A stretch of 64,000 nt of DNA from Prinsepia uniflora (Eukaryota; Streptophyta; Magnoliopsida; Rosales; Rosaceae): positions 87,966,503 to 88,030,502 of the forward strand of contig CM064862.1 in the NCBI GenBank assembly GCA_032719365.1, given 5' to 3'. The notes beneath the pieces were generated by a model. It saw nothing but the letters and a program-made list of their open reading frames with translations. It was not told where the DNA came from and did not search any database. The position numbers and the translations under genes were made by a program. Shown piece after piece: positions 25,729-37,439 of this stretch; positions within the stretch are counted from its first letter, which is position 1; the number at the start of each line of letters is the position of its first letter.

Positions 25729-26722
25729 GGAAAAATAATATGATTAAGCAGAGAGAAAGAATGTCTTGGGTTCCGATATTGTAGGATCATTGGAAACGGC
25801 AGCAAGCAAGAACGCCGTTCGATCATGTTTCAAAAACCTGTTTGGTTTGTTTTTTTCCCGATATGTGCCGTGGAAGCTTAAAACTCACCAGCACCTAAAA
25901 CAGGATGAGATGAAAGTGTCTCCCGAGAGATAATAAATTGTTGGGGTGAGCCGATCGAGCGTGGGTCATGCGGCCGGTGACCCTTATTTTCAGGTAAAAA
26001 GGTCCTAAGATCATAGGGCACTGGTGCCCCTATGAAGACCTTGGAGGGAACTGTGCCTCTGACTTTCCCCAGAGTCTTAATTACTTGTATACTATAGTTT
26101 CATCGTTTATTAATATGGTCATGGTGGATTGAGCTAGCCCTAGGCATTTCTATTTGTAGCTACTAGCTAGGGAGATGATGAAAAAGGAAGTGTTTGAGAT
26201 GAAGAAGCAGGCAAGCAGCAGCTGCTGCTTCAACTCTTATTGCCAGATGGTCCTCCAATTTGCTTGCAATTGCAATTTCATACAAGTACTACACTTTATC
26301 GTGTAATGAGTTTTGAACTTTTTATTGGTACTTGGCATGCCCAGCTTTTTAAGACCAGGGTCTACCTTTTTCACCTTTGAACTTTGAGCTCCTGTATATT
26401 TATTTGAACTTTGAAGTAAACAACAATATAGATTGCTGGACAAATATTTAGGACAATTTTCTTATAAACTTATTCGTGAAAACAACTTCTTGATCCTTGG
26501 GAGTTAAGTACATGCATGATTAAATAATGTCACCAACTAGTTCAATTGTCACTATATTAATGTTATCATAAAATTAATTAACAATCTTTAATTTGATATT
26601 TAACTTGCAAAATTATCTTTCTATAATATTTAAATAAATCAATCATTTAAATTAAATTATGTTTACATGGAAGAAATTTTACACTAACCATATTTAGAAT
26701 GAGTGGATATAAGTGTTTCCCC
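25729..26722. other. Intergenic DNA with one strong hairpin
   Basis: I see no gene. A 44-nt imperfect inverted repeat at 25999-26042 (arms AAGGTC..TCATAGGGCAC and GTGCCCCTATGA..GACCTT) is the only notable structure. Confidence 0.55.
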
Positions 26723-27237
26723 CAGGGCCGGCCACATAGGGGGCTTAAAAGGGCACATTTTGGGCCCCAAATATTATAAGATCCAGAATTATTAATATAT
26801 TTTATATATATAATAAATTAATTAATAAAGTATGTGAATAAATAAATAATATAGGAGTATATAAGTTTGATATTTGTTCAAATGCTTGAAATATAAATGG
26901 TGGAGCTCTTATTTGAAGACTAAATGTTTGTATTGAATATAAATTTTTGGTCTAATAGTCTTGGATGTGGATATTTTCATCTATATATAAGTTTGAAATA
27001 TATAATTTAATTTTTTGTTTTTAAACTAAATGTAATACTTTAGACATGAGATCTTTTTTTTCTTTATTAGTGGTTTTGTCCCAATAGATTTTCCCTAACA
27101 AGGTTTTATCGAGACCTTTTAGTATAAAAATGAAATAATCAGTCCATAAAAAGTTATGTTTTTAATGGTTCAATGTATAAATTAAGGACACATTTTCTAT
27201 TTTTGCCCTGTGCCTTCAAATGTTTGGACCGGCCTTG
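26723..27237. mobile_element. Probable hAT-type non-autonomous relic
   Basis: The left end CAGGGCCGGCC and the inverted right end CAAGGCCGGTC match at most positions. The 8 bp outside each end (GTTTCCCC, GTTTTCCT) agree at 6 of 8, as for an old hAT target duplication. The interior is AT-rich without a coding frame. Confidence 0.6.
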
Positions 27238-28401
27238 GTTTTCCTTAACCAATATTCTCAAATAATTACACTAGCAACAAGTTGATGAATGCATGAAAAG
27301 TAGTTGAGGGAGGCGAAACTATCATCAACTAAACTTTTGTTAGTATTTTTCTTCTTATTGTTGGAAGAGTTAGTAAGTTCAAATCCTCCAACTTCAAGGA
27401 TAGATCCAGAAATTTAAAATAAGTGGACTATAAAAAATTATAGTGACTACAACAATTATAAGAAAAATTATGTTTTTTCTTAATTAAAAAACAGCATAAA
27501 ACTAGAAGAAATATTATATATATATTTTTAAGAATCACACCAAATTCGAAGAAATATTATGTTTTTAATGAACCACAAAAAATTAAAAGAAATATTACGT
27601 TTCCTTTAAAGCAGATTCAAGATAATGACAAAAATAGAAGAAAAAAACAAGGACCCGGGTTGAGAACTAGATATAGTAAAAGTATTAGAAATACTCACTT
27701 GGGCTGCAGCAGTCTAGGCGGCTGCCCTCTCCAAGGGTTCGTCCTTGTCTGACTCCCAATATAACAAAAACAAATCTTCTTGATTAACCATATGTGGCTC
27801 ATCAATAGTATTACAGTCGAATGATATTTCTATTTACTTGATAAAGTAAAGACCTACAATTAATTTATATATAATGACGAGGATGATATATAGTTCGTTT
27901 GAAATAATTTAAAGCCCATGTGTATCCCTTTTTCACCTTCGAACTTACTGTTTATGATTGTCATACTTGAAATTTGTGAGGAAAAAATCCCCACACGGTA
28001 ATACTAATGATGTTCCTTCTTTTTTGGGTGAGTAGCTAAGTCAGGAAATATGAAACCTTGCATAGGCCCAACAAAAATAGCATATAGGCTACCTATTGAC
28101 GATTCTGTGTACATGTTTTGGGCTTCCTTAGAAGAGGGATGGAGGTGGCACTGGCAGCTCTTTATGACTTGGCAGTGCTTTGTTGGTGCCAACAAAACTC
28201 TTGGTTAGTCGAAGGCCTAGAATCCACGTGGAGTTAAATGATAGGTCGTAGTAACGTGGAACAAATACACCTCCCTTCCCCTTCCTCTAGCTTGCCTGAT
28301 AAACGCAATTACGCAAGTTGAGTAATTCCTATCTTTGTATTAATATGAAGCGTTGTTCGCGAAGATAGATAACAATATTTATGCTGTAACACTTGCCATA
28401 G

Positions 28402-28434
<33 letters not shown>

Positions 28435-28439
28435 AGGTG
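27238..28439. other. Intergenic DNA and promoter of the P58IPK-like gene
   Basis: No gene was seen. A segment around 27390-27770 looks like degraded repeat DNA but shows no clear termini. The last 250 bp hold ACGTGG motifs and an (AT)n(GA)n tract that ends six bases before the start codon. Confidence 0.55.
28224..28259 (+). promoter_or_regulatory. Paired ACGTGG (G-box / UPR-type) motifs upstream of P58IPK-like gene
   Basis: A perfect palindrome CCACGTGG lies at 28224-28231 and ACGTGG at 28254-28259, about 180-215 bp before the ATG. Plant bZIP28 and bZIP60, which drive unfolded-protein-response genes, bind elements with a CCACG core. A light or ABA G-box is an alternative reading. Confidence 0.5.
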
Positions 28440-31400
28440 ATGGTGTGGAGTTGCTCATTCGCCATGGATATGGTGGCCTGGAGAGGCTTGATGTACACCG
28501 GCTTCATACTGCATTTTGTTTTTGTCTGTCAGCTCCTCCTTCTTCAACCTCTGGTTTCAGCTCTAGGTGTGTTTTCACTCGCTAATAGATCTTTTTGTTC
28601 GTGTTTTTGTCTTAATTGATGCTGTGATCTAGTGCTATATGTTAAATTTTGTTAGTTGGGTTGTCTTAAAATTTTCTCCAAATTTGGAAGATTTTTGCTT
28701 TGTGATTGTTTTAGGCTTTTTGGTGTTCTGGGCTTCAGTGAAGATTTGAACTATGTGTTGCATTCTTTGTGTTTTTGTTTGTCAATGACTCTCTAGATTG
28801 TCATTGTACTAGACCAAGTTCATGGTAGTTTTGTATTTGCCAATGTTGTATTCCGGGCTTTAATTTGATTGCAGCATGTGTCCATATCGATTAAAGAATC
28901 ATCTTTATACATGGGACGGGATCAAACTATTTAGTATTTGTAGTGATTTTAGTAGGATCCGCTTTCACCGTTACTTTTGGGTTATCTGTGCAAACGGTTG
29001 TAGTACCGTAAAATTAAGGTATAGTTGAATAATAGTTATACCCACATTAGGAATATTCAATTTTTACATGATTTTGTGGCATAATGAACATGGTAGTTAT
29101 ATTGGTGGTGAAAAAGGCAAAGACTTGAAGATTCCGATTTTCGAATTAAACATGCATCCAACTTTCATGTCAAAATTTAACTGAATTCTGGATTATTGGT
29201 ATGATATGCATGGCTAGTAGAAACAGGGCATATGAAAAACGTGTCTTTGTAAGTATACAATATTGTGTTGTGGGGAGTTGGGATGATAGTTTGAATATGT
29301 TGCAACTACAAGATGCTAAGCCTGCACGTTGTTTTTTTGTTTTTGAGTTACTTAGTTAGGTTTGTTGATAATAGCTTACACAACATGAACCTTGCATGTA
29401 CAGATGGAAAACCTGGTAATTCGGCTGAGTTGTTTCAGAGAGTTTCACAGAGTATCAAGGTGAAGCGATATAGTGAGGCACTTAATGATCTTAATGCTGC
29501 TATAGAGGCAGATCCAACCCTCTCAGAAGCATATTATCATCGTGCATCCGTTCTTCGTCAGATATGCAGGTACGTAGATGGATGTTATTTTAATTTTGAT
29601 GAGAAGATATCTATGGTTGTTATTACAGATTTGTTGTAATTTTTATGTTTTAAATAATTACCATTCTCAAGAAAGATAGCTATTTTGGTTTTGTTAAAGA
29701 TTGTTTCAGTATTTGACATTTTTGTATTTAAAGTTGTGGAGAAACGAAGAACGTTAGTGAGCAGACGGACTGTATCAAATTAGGAATTTGGTTTACCTGC
29801 TAGTTTTTCATTTTGGACTTCCATTCTTAGTGCTAATTGCTGTCTGCGGTACTAGTTTATTCATAATAATTCTGTATATCTAATATTGATTCATCTATGT
29901 CTTCAAGACCTATATCTCCACTTTTGCCCTAATTGATATTATTCCTCATTGTTAGGGCCCCTATAATTTTCCAATTTCTGTGATTTTACTCTATGATCAT
30001 TGTGATCTGCTTTGGCATAATTATTATGGTCCCAATGCCCATTATCTCAAAGCTTCTACGGTGCAGAATCCAAATTATGTCTCTGTGTGCACAAAAGCTA
30101 CTGAACAATGGTTTATTGTCTATAGTCATTCATGCATTTTTCACATGGGCTAGGAATACCACTAGGCAGCTTAAAAGTGCTGATCTTTAGATCAGCAGTT
30201 ATGATCTTGACCCTAACTCAATGGCCTGTTCAAATATTACCCTTTTGTGTCGTTTCATTAGGTGTATGTTAAGATAGACATTCCCAGATACGAAAAAATA
30301 TTACTAATTTATATAGCTTGTTGTGATTTAGAAACTTTTTCCAAGGTCTAGGCCCCTTGTCCCATTCTTTCCAATTCTGATTGGAAAATTATATGATTCA
30401 GGCGCTTTTTGGCTGATGTAGATATGAGGAGTCAGAGAAGAGCTACAAAAAGTTCTTGGAGCTAAAACCACGAGATTCAGTTGCTGAAAAGGAACTTTCT
30501 CAATTGGTCCAGGCTCAGAATGCTCTGGATAAAGCTTTAACTCTCTTTGAATCAGGCGATTATGCAAAATCTTTGGAATATATTGAAAAGGTCGTACTAG
30601 TTTTCTCTCCAGCTTGCTCAAAGGTAATCACATATATTTCTTCTACGATTTGGTTGCTATCAATTTTTTTCCAGTTTCATGTATTTTTTTATCAGCGTGA
30701 TTTAGGGTGACCCTAGAAAGTTGGGATTGAGGATCTTGTAAATAGTACTCTGATCTTATAATTCTGAGCACGTTGTTTGTTGCAGGCCAAAATGCGGAGG
30801 GTGAGACTGTTGTTAGCAACTAAAGACTACTCTGCTGTCATTTCTGAGGCGGGGTTCATTCTCAAAGATGAGGAGGATAATCTGGAGGCATTATTACTCC
30901 GTGGCCGTGCCTACTACTATTTAGCTGATCATGATGTTGCTCAAAGGTTTGATTAGCACCTTGTTAAATTTTGAGCAATATCTTTATAATTTGGTTAGAG
31001 TTGTATTAATAAATACAGATAATTTCTTTAGGCATTACCAAAAGGGTCTCCGTCTAGATCCAGAGCATGGTGAACTGAAGAAAGCATATTTTGGACTGAA
31101 AAACCTACTCAAGAAGACTAAAAGTGTAAGTCCTAACAGATGTTTTATGGCTTTTTCTTAGTTGATCTTCTTTAGGGCCTATATGAGCTATTACCATATT
31201 ACGCACCATGTCATGACCTCTTTCAGAAAATCTTTGCTCTATGCAGGCAGAAGATAATGTAAATAAGGGAAAGCTTCGCATTGCAGTAGAGGAATTTAAG
31301 GCAGCCCTAGCATTGGACCCTATTCATCTTGCACATAATGTACATCTTCATCTTGGTTTGTGTAAAGTCTTGGTCAAGCTGGGCAGAGGAAAGGATGCTT

Positions 31401-32356
31401 TAAGCAGTTGCAATGACGCACTTAACATTAATGAGGAGCTTCTTGAAGCTCTAGTTCAGGTTTGACGATGCTTCTTGTTTCCCTTGTTTTTCTCAGTATT
31501 TAAAGAAACTAACATTGTGCGTGATTTAGAAAATTACCAGTTTCTGTAATATCGCTTCACGTATGGAATATGCCCATGCGTAAGATTGCTTATTAACTAC
31601 TGTGTTGACAGAGGGGTGAAGCTAAACTTCTGATAGAGGATTGGGAAGGAGCTGTAGAAGATCTCAAATCAGCAGCTCAACAATCACCCCAGGTTAGCCA
31701 TTTTATTTTAATCCTAATTAGGCAATTATTTAGAAAATATGCTCCTCATAAATATTAAAAGACCCTTGCTAATTACGCAGGATATGAATATTCGAGAAGT
31801 ACTGATGAGAGCTGAGAAGGCCTTAAAGATGAGCAAGCGTAAAGACTGGTACAAGATTTTGGGAGTTTCAAAGACTGCGTCTATAGCTGAGATTAAGCGA
31901 GCCTACAAGAAGCTTGCTTTGCAGTGGCATCCAGATAAAAATGTTGAGAATAGACAAGAAGCAGAGGACAAGTTCAGAGAAATTGCCGCTGCATACGAGG
32001 TATGAATATTTCGCTGAGGCTGTTTTTAATTATCCCTTCCTATTGAGCTGTGCCGCAAGAAGAAAAAGAAAATGTGGCCAGGCGTCTTGTTTCCATCTGA
32101 CTCTTGTTAACTCATTCAGGTTCTTGGGGATGAAGACAAACGCATAAAATATGACAGAGGTGAAGACATTGAAGATATGGGAATGGGAGGTGGCGGTGGT
32201 GGTGGTGGTTTTAACCCTTTTGGTGGCGGTGGGGGACAACAGTTTACATTTACTTTCGAAGGGGGATTTCCTGGCGGTGGTGGTGGCGGCGGTGGTGGTG
32301 GTGGCGGTGGTGGATTTGGAGGTGGCTTCCCTGGTGGATTTGATTTCCAGTTTTGA
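28440..32356 (+). CDS. P58IPK: P58IPK-like DnaJ/TPR protein (DNAJC3 homologue), ER co-chaperone
   Basis: Nine exons (28440-28566, 29404-29569, 30422-30623, 30786-30946, 31032-31125, 31247-31459, 31612-31692, 31781-31999, 32120-32356), all GT-AG, give 499 residues. The N-terminus has a hydrophobic signal-like segment (about residues 21-41) before LDGKPGNS. TPR repeats fill roughly residues 47-350. A J domain starts at DWYKILGV (370) with HPD at 398-400, and a Gly-rich tail follows. The family places substrates on BiP in the ER lumen and dampens ER-stress and eIF2-kinase signalling. An alternative start is Met9, which would still keep the hydrophobic segment. The gene order and TPR-J layout fit P58IPK rather than a cytosolic TPR-DnaJ protein. 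Confidence 0.95.
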
Positions 32357-33409
32357 TTTTCAGTAAAGAACGGGCAATTCTCTCCCGATGCTTGCACACA
32401 AGAGAGCCATACTGTCATTCTAAGGGATTTTCTCCAGAGCAGTTACACTAATTGCTGACGGGTTTCTGGCGAGAAATACTTCAGCCCCCCAACCCCTAGA
32501 GGCTTGATAGCTGCTATTACATTGAGTTGGTAGTCTAGAACACTTAATTAGGTGATTAAACGAAATTAATGAGACCATTTTCTGTATATGTTGTATGGTG
32601 CCCTCCCGATAATATGGGTTCTCATACTTGGTTCTTGTTAGAAGTTGAACTACATTTTTTTCTTCGTTAATAACAAAAGAAATGGATATATGGTGAGACA
32701 AATTGTATTATGTTGGACGCTTAGTTTACAACTTCATAATTTTTGCGGATCACTACATGTCAGTGACACAATATTATTAAATTTCTCACCTAGTCCATAC
32801 GGAATCTGATATTTCCTCAGATTGGTAGGTTCTTACTGTTTCTTATTGCTTTGTAAGCTCAACTGGAAGTGTTTAAGTTCTATAGATATGACCTATATCA
32901 AACAACCAACGAATGGGAGTTACGGATTCTTCACAGTTTCGTATTCGCAAGCTCATCATCTACGTGTGTATAACTTTCAGTCCATGTCGATGAATCTCCT
33001 TTGGTTATGGCTTAGAATTGCGTTCTCCACGGTTTCATATTCTTAAGCTCATCTATGCGTGCGTAACTTTCAGTCCTTTGGTTATGATTTCTAAGCGCTT
33101 CGGGCCCTTCCCATAATTTGTCAAAACTCTGATAAAATCTTTCCAACAAGAAATTCAGTTTTAGATTAGCCCACTTCTAATTCCAACCGGTTATCAACCC
33201 GGCCTTAGCCCTGTATTGAAACCATTGTCATGTCTAGTTTCAACAGCCTTAATGCACAAGGTACCATCAATCAGGATCAAAATTATTCAAAAGAACAATG
33301 TCCAATCAATTTGAAATCATACCAGCATTACAAAATTCTCATCACAAAAGTAGGAAACAGAAGAAAAACAGAAAAAAAGTTGATATGAATCATATCATTT
33401 TATCTACAA
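32357..33409. other. Convergent 3' intergenic region, P58IPK-like and FLA genes
   Basis: This holds the 3' UTRs of the two facing genes. A diverged tandem duplication of roughly 80-90 bp lies at about 32920-33090 (units share 'tcgtattc..aagctcatc' and 'aactttcagtcc'). No gene was seen. Confidence 0.6.
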
Positions 33410-34144
33410 TCACAACAAAAATGCTGCAAGCATTGGCGCTACCCCAATGAAAGCTGCTCCAAATCCATGGTCCTTCATCCCCATGGCAGCAGCTGCATCA
33501 GGTGTGGTGTCACTATCCGAGGACCCAGAAGGAGCATCAGCACCCTTGGTTTTTGTTTCGGGTTTAGACGGGGCAGGAGCCGGGGCAGCAGGATCAAAAA
33601 TGCTCTGAGGAAGAAGCACTTGGTCCACCTGGTACACAGCTAACTGATTGTCAGTGAAAATTGTGTTGGCCACGGTTGCATTGACAACTCCAGTTGTTAT
33701 GTTGATTTGGGTCCCTGAAGTTGTCACATTGAGTGGAAACTCCCCAGGATTGCTGTTTCCAGCCTGTGTATGAAGAGGATTTGAAGTAGTTTGGAACTGC
33801 GAGGTGGAGTAAAAATCGGGCAGGACATGGTACTGAATAAGCTGCAGTTTTTGCTGCTCGGAAATGGAGTTTAGGGTGCCGGATTTGAGGCTGGAGAAGG
33901 CATTGTCAGTTGGTGCAAAGATGGTTATGCCTTGATTTGATGTACTGAGCTGTGTGTTGATTTGGTCCGCCATCCGGGTGGCTTTGAGGAGCTTGATCAA
34001 GGTGGTGAATTGGCCCGCCTTTTCGAGGACTGCTGTCACATTGGTGCCTGATGGGGCTGGAGCTGCTGCTGGGGCTTGAGCAGAAACTATGAGGCAACAT
34101 TGGAGGAGGAATGCTATGAAAATGAAGAGAGATTTTGGTGCCAT
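33410..34144 (-). CDS. Fasciclin-like arabinogalactan protein (FLA)
   Basis: Single exon, 244 residues. A signal peptide spans about residues 1-22 (cleavage before QAPA). An Ala-Pro rich glycomodule follows (QAPAAAPAPS). One FAS1 domain occupies about residues 35-180, with the H1-type segment GITIFAPTDNAFSSL and the H2-type YHVLPDFYS. A second AP-rich stretch (AAPAPAPS) and a hydrophobic C-terminus consistent with GPI anchoring close the protein. Asn-x-Ser/Thr sites are present. Such single-FAS1 proteins sit at the plasma membrane and cell wall; group A members (FLA11/FLA12 type) act in secondary wall formation, and this length and layout fit that group. A TATA box lies 69-76 bp upstream. Confidence 0.96.
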   Translation of the reverse strand: MAPKSLFIFIAFLLQCCLIVSAQAPAAAPAPSGTNVTAVLEKAGQFTTLIKLLKATRMADQINTQLSTSNQGITIFAPTDNAFSSLKSGTLNSISEQQKLQLIQYHVLPDFYSTSQFQTTSNPLHTQAGNSNPGEFPLNVTTSGTQINITTGVVNATVANTIFTDNQLAVYQVDQVLLPQSIFDPAAPAPAPSKPETKTKGADAPSGSSDSDTTPDAAAAMGMKDHGFGAAFIGVAPMLAAFLL

Positions 34145-34212
34145 TTTTGGGGTTTGGGTGTTGTTTTTTTTGTGGGTTTATTTGTTTTTGATGAGTCGAG
34201 GTTGGAGAGGGG

Positions 34213-34220
34213 TATATATT
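34213..34220 (-). promoter_or_regulatory. TATA box of the FLA gene
   Basis: On the minus strand this reads AATATATA in the context CCCCAAAATATATACC. It would place transcription start near 34185 and give a short leader of about 40 nt. Confidence 0.65.
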
Positions 34221-34321
34221 TTGGGGAGTTAGGTGAAAGGGTGTCATTTTGAGGTGGGAAGACAATGTCATTTGAACACAAGTGCATCTCATTTCTTGGT
34301 ATGCATGAGGAACAATGGAGG

Positions 34322-34323
<2 letters not shown>

Positions 34324-34370
<47 letters not shown>
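34324..34370. repeat. (GA)n microsatellite in the FLA promoter
   Basis: About 23 uninterrupted GA units, reading CT on the FLA sense strand, roughly 180-225 bp upstream of its ATG. Confidence 0.95.
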
Positions 34371-34375
<5 letters not shown>

Positions 34376-36674
34376 CTTGGAGGGGGAGGCAAAATAGCTG
34401 GATATGTTATTGAAGAAGGGGTGGGGTATACTTTTAAGTGGGCAATGGGCATGATGGAGTTTTTTTGCTTCTTGTTTGGTGCAACTTTAAGGGGAACTTG
34501 TAGTTGAAGTACTCATAATAAGCAGTTAGAAAATGGGGAGCCAATTGTATGCAATTCTTTGATTCTTGGTGACCCCTTGATATGTACATTCAAAAGGAAG
34601 GGGGAGCGTCACATCCATGAATAGCTGAATGGATGAAGTAGGTGAGTACATGATCAATCGTCAAACTGATTAAAATGAACTAAATTGATCAAAAATATCA
34701 GATTAAATCAAAACGTAATCAATTTGATTTACGATTGCATGATATGCCGTAACTTTTTTACTGTGTTAAAGTAGCATCGAAAACTTCAATTACTTACCGG
34801 AACTCTGCAATTAGATTTAAGCAATCAAAAGAAAAGCTGTTGAGCAGCAGGCAATTACATCAATTAATTTCCAAAATAAGATCCAATAACCACCAATGGG
34901 TCCTCCATTAATTTGTAAACAATTTCTCCAAATTTGATGTCATACATGTACAAACCAACTATGTATTATCATACCAACAAGCAGGCCTCAACTTTCTTGA
35001 CTTAAAAAAAATATGGGCTTCCTATCTGCCATTGATGGTTGCCTTCAAGTGGACCTTGATGCCTATGTCTTTTGTGAAGCTTTTTGACTCTTCAAAATTG
35101 GGCCACACAGTCATGTGAAGTTGGAAGTGTTTCAATAGCAGGCTACTCCCATATTCAGACTTGTCAGCCTTTTCTTGGTATTCATTTACTTCCCAAACCC
35201 AAAAAGGGCCATTATTTTGCCCTACCTTCCACTCTAATAGATATCACAATTGTCCAAACTTTGTCTGCTGACAATTTTAGTTATTGTTATGTGGTAACTG
35301 AAATGGCCATCTTTTTTATGTTAGAACTTACAGTTAACTAAAGTTCGATGATAATATCAAATAATTCATTAACGATTTGGTGGATACATACCTCTCATGG
35401 AATAATGAAGTTAGATGGTGCAAACATTATTTTTTTTGAATTTAGATTCTTAATCTGGCATTTCCAAATGACGACTTCGTTAAAATGGACATTTACGCTC
35501 AAAATCACCTCTTAAATAATGTGGCAGTACATAAGAATAGAGAAGTGATTTTGACAATCCATAAATTATATGTTGCATTCTATTTTTATTTTTATTTTTA
35601 TTTTTAATGTTTTCTTATGAGGGTGTCACTGCACCTATTAGGCATTAAAAACATTTTTTCATAAATTTAACTTCCAAACTTACTCACTTTCTTTTTAAAT
35701 TTAATACAATTCATTTTTATTTCTTTTGTGTATATAAAACATTTGGCTTTTTTTCTCGAAAAATAATATTTTCCTATTTCATATCTCTCACGCTTTTTAT
35801 GTTCACAATTATGAGTATCATGTTTATGCTATTAAAATATAATGGCAATTAGGCTGATTGAATTATATGGACACTTTATTGCATATTTATATGATCAAAA
35901 AATTTGTTGCAATATATTAAAAAGATGCCTAAGCAGCAGTAAATAGTAATGCTTGGTGATAGTTTATATAAAGGCTATTAAATAATTGTGATTTTTTAAA
36001 TTTTTATAAAATAAAATAAATTATAAGAAATAAGGGATAAATTTGGAAGTTTAATTTATAAGAAAAAAACATCGAAATAAAAAATGGAATGCATTGAGTA
36101 ATTTACGAAGCCTCAAAATCAACTCATATAATTTCATGCTATCTTGACGTGTCACTTATTTGAGTTAAACAATGCTAAAAAAAAAGAAAGCACAATAGTA
36201 ATTTCATGCTCAAACTTCTTCACTTCCATCGTATTCATCTCAGAAAGAGATTTCAAACATAAACTAAGAAAAACAGAACTTGGAACCAGCGAAAAAGCAC
36301 AGCAAGAATGCAGATGAACTTCTTCACTGTTATTGGACATCTCCTGTAGCAGTTGCTCGATTTGATGCTAGGCCCGACTCCCTTGGGAGTTTGGGGAATG
36401 GGTTTGTTGTGCCAAGCTATTAGAACTAAATGAATAAGTTCGAATGTTTATTTGTTATTGGGTCTCCTCTGCTAGCTTAGATGCTGCAGTTTTTCTAGTT
36501 GGTTTTATTTATTATTTAATCACATCATGGGAATATTTATATTATAAACCATTTGTGACTGTACTCCCTAGTTTTTTTTTTTTTTATTTTCGGCCAAACT
36601 TCGATAAATCCTAGTCCTTTTTTAAACATTTGTGTTCTTCGAATTTCATCTGAGCCTAAAAACAGAGCACAAAA
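34371..36674. other. AT-rich intergenic region
   Basis: No gene was recognised. The segment 36165-36325 is an inverted copy of sequence found after the pectinesterase relic at 37258-37420. Confidence 0.6.
36165..36325 (-). repeat. Inverted repeat arm, partner at 37258-37420
   Basis: The minus strand reads 'ctgcattcttg', 'tcgctggttcca', 'gatgaata.gatggaag' in the same order as the plus strand of 37258-37420. The copies are diverged by substitutions and small indels. The two arms flank the pectinesterase relic. Confidence 0.8.
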
Positions 36675-37262
36675 ATGGAATCCATCAACCAATTCAAGGG
36701 CTATGGAAAAGTAAACCCATAACACCTTGAAGATCAAATTCAAGCCTCAAACCCAAAAGCCCCTAAAACCCATAAAACCTTATTCTCCAATCTCACCACC
36801 GTCTCAGCCATCAACTGCTCGACCTTAGTGATCGGCCTCGTCATATCAGCTCTCATCCACGAGTCCACCCCCGAGTCACAATCCCTCCCCAGCCCCAACT
36901 TGCCGAGTCAACCATAAAAACCATATGCAACGTGACCCGCTACCCCACCTCCTGTTTCACCTCTATCTCCTCTCTTAACGCCGCCGCCTCTGCGAAACTC
37001 GATGCGGAAGCCATTTTCAAGCTCTCTCTAGAAGTATCCGTTGCCGAGCTTTCCAGCCTCTTCGCCCTGTTTAAGAGGATCAATCCTGATCCCACGCGCG
37101 CGACTGCGTGGACCAGCTGGAGGATGCGTTGAATCAGCTCAATAAGTCGATGTCGGCTATGGGAGAGAAGGCGTTAACGGAGTCAAAAGTAAACGATATG
37201 CAGGCGTGGATAAGCAGCGCTGTGACTGATCAAGAGACGTGTTTGAATGCGCTGAATCTTCT
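36675..37262 (+). pseudogene. Pectinesterase (type I PME) pseudogene, pro-region only
   Basis: The ATG at 36675 begins MESINQFKGYGKVNP, typical of PME precursors. There is an immediate in-frame TAA, then a hydrophobic anchor-like stretch. A frame change near 36905 leads into a PMEI-type pro-region (IKTICNVTRYPTSCF, AIFKLSLEVSV). Another frame change near 37100 leads to QLEDALNQLNKSMSAMG and MQAWISSAVTDQETCLNAL. The similarity stops there, and the catalytic pectinesterase domain is absent. Active relatives demethylesterify wall pectin; this copy is broken by one stop, at least two frameshifts and loss of the 3' part. Confidence 0.88.
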
Positions 37263-37420
37263 GCATTCTTGTTGTTGTTCTTCGCTGGTTCCAGATTTTG
37301 TTTTTCTTACTTCATGTTTGAATTCTGTTTATCAGATGAATATGATGGAAGAGAATAAGTTTGAGCAAAAAATTACTACTGTCTTTTTTTTTTCAGTATT
37401 ATTTAAGTTAAATAGATATC
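37258..37420 (+). repeat. Inverted repeat arm, partner at 36165-36325
   Basis: It begins just after the pectinesterase similarity ends ('ctgcattcttgttgttg') and is read in one frame with it, which may be chance. Its mirror copy lies on the other side of the relic. Confidence 0.8.
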
Positions 37421-37439
37421 ACATCAATTTTTTCACATA

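Noticed and set aside
27390..27770. Possible third non-autonomous transposon
   Set aside because: Some end complementarity was suspected (aaggatagatcc versus gttcgtccttg), but no convincing terminal repeats or target duplication could be defined.
32116..32418. Pro-rich minus-strand frame
   Set aside because: It is the complement of the Gly-rich GGT repeats in the last exon of the P58IPK-like gene.
36152..36340. 62-codon minus-strand frame
   Set aside because: It corresponds to the inverted repeat arm; similarity to the arm at 37258 is at DNA level and no protein family is matched.
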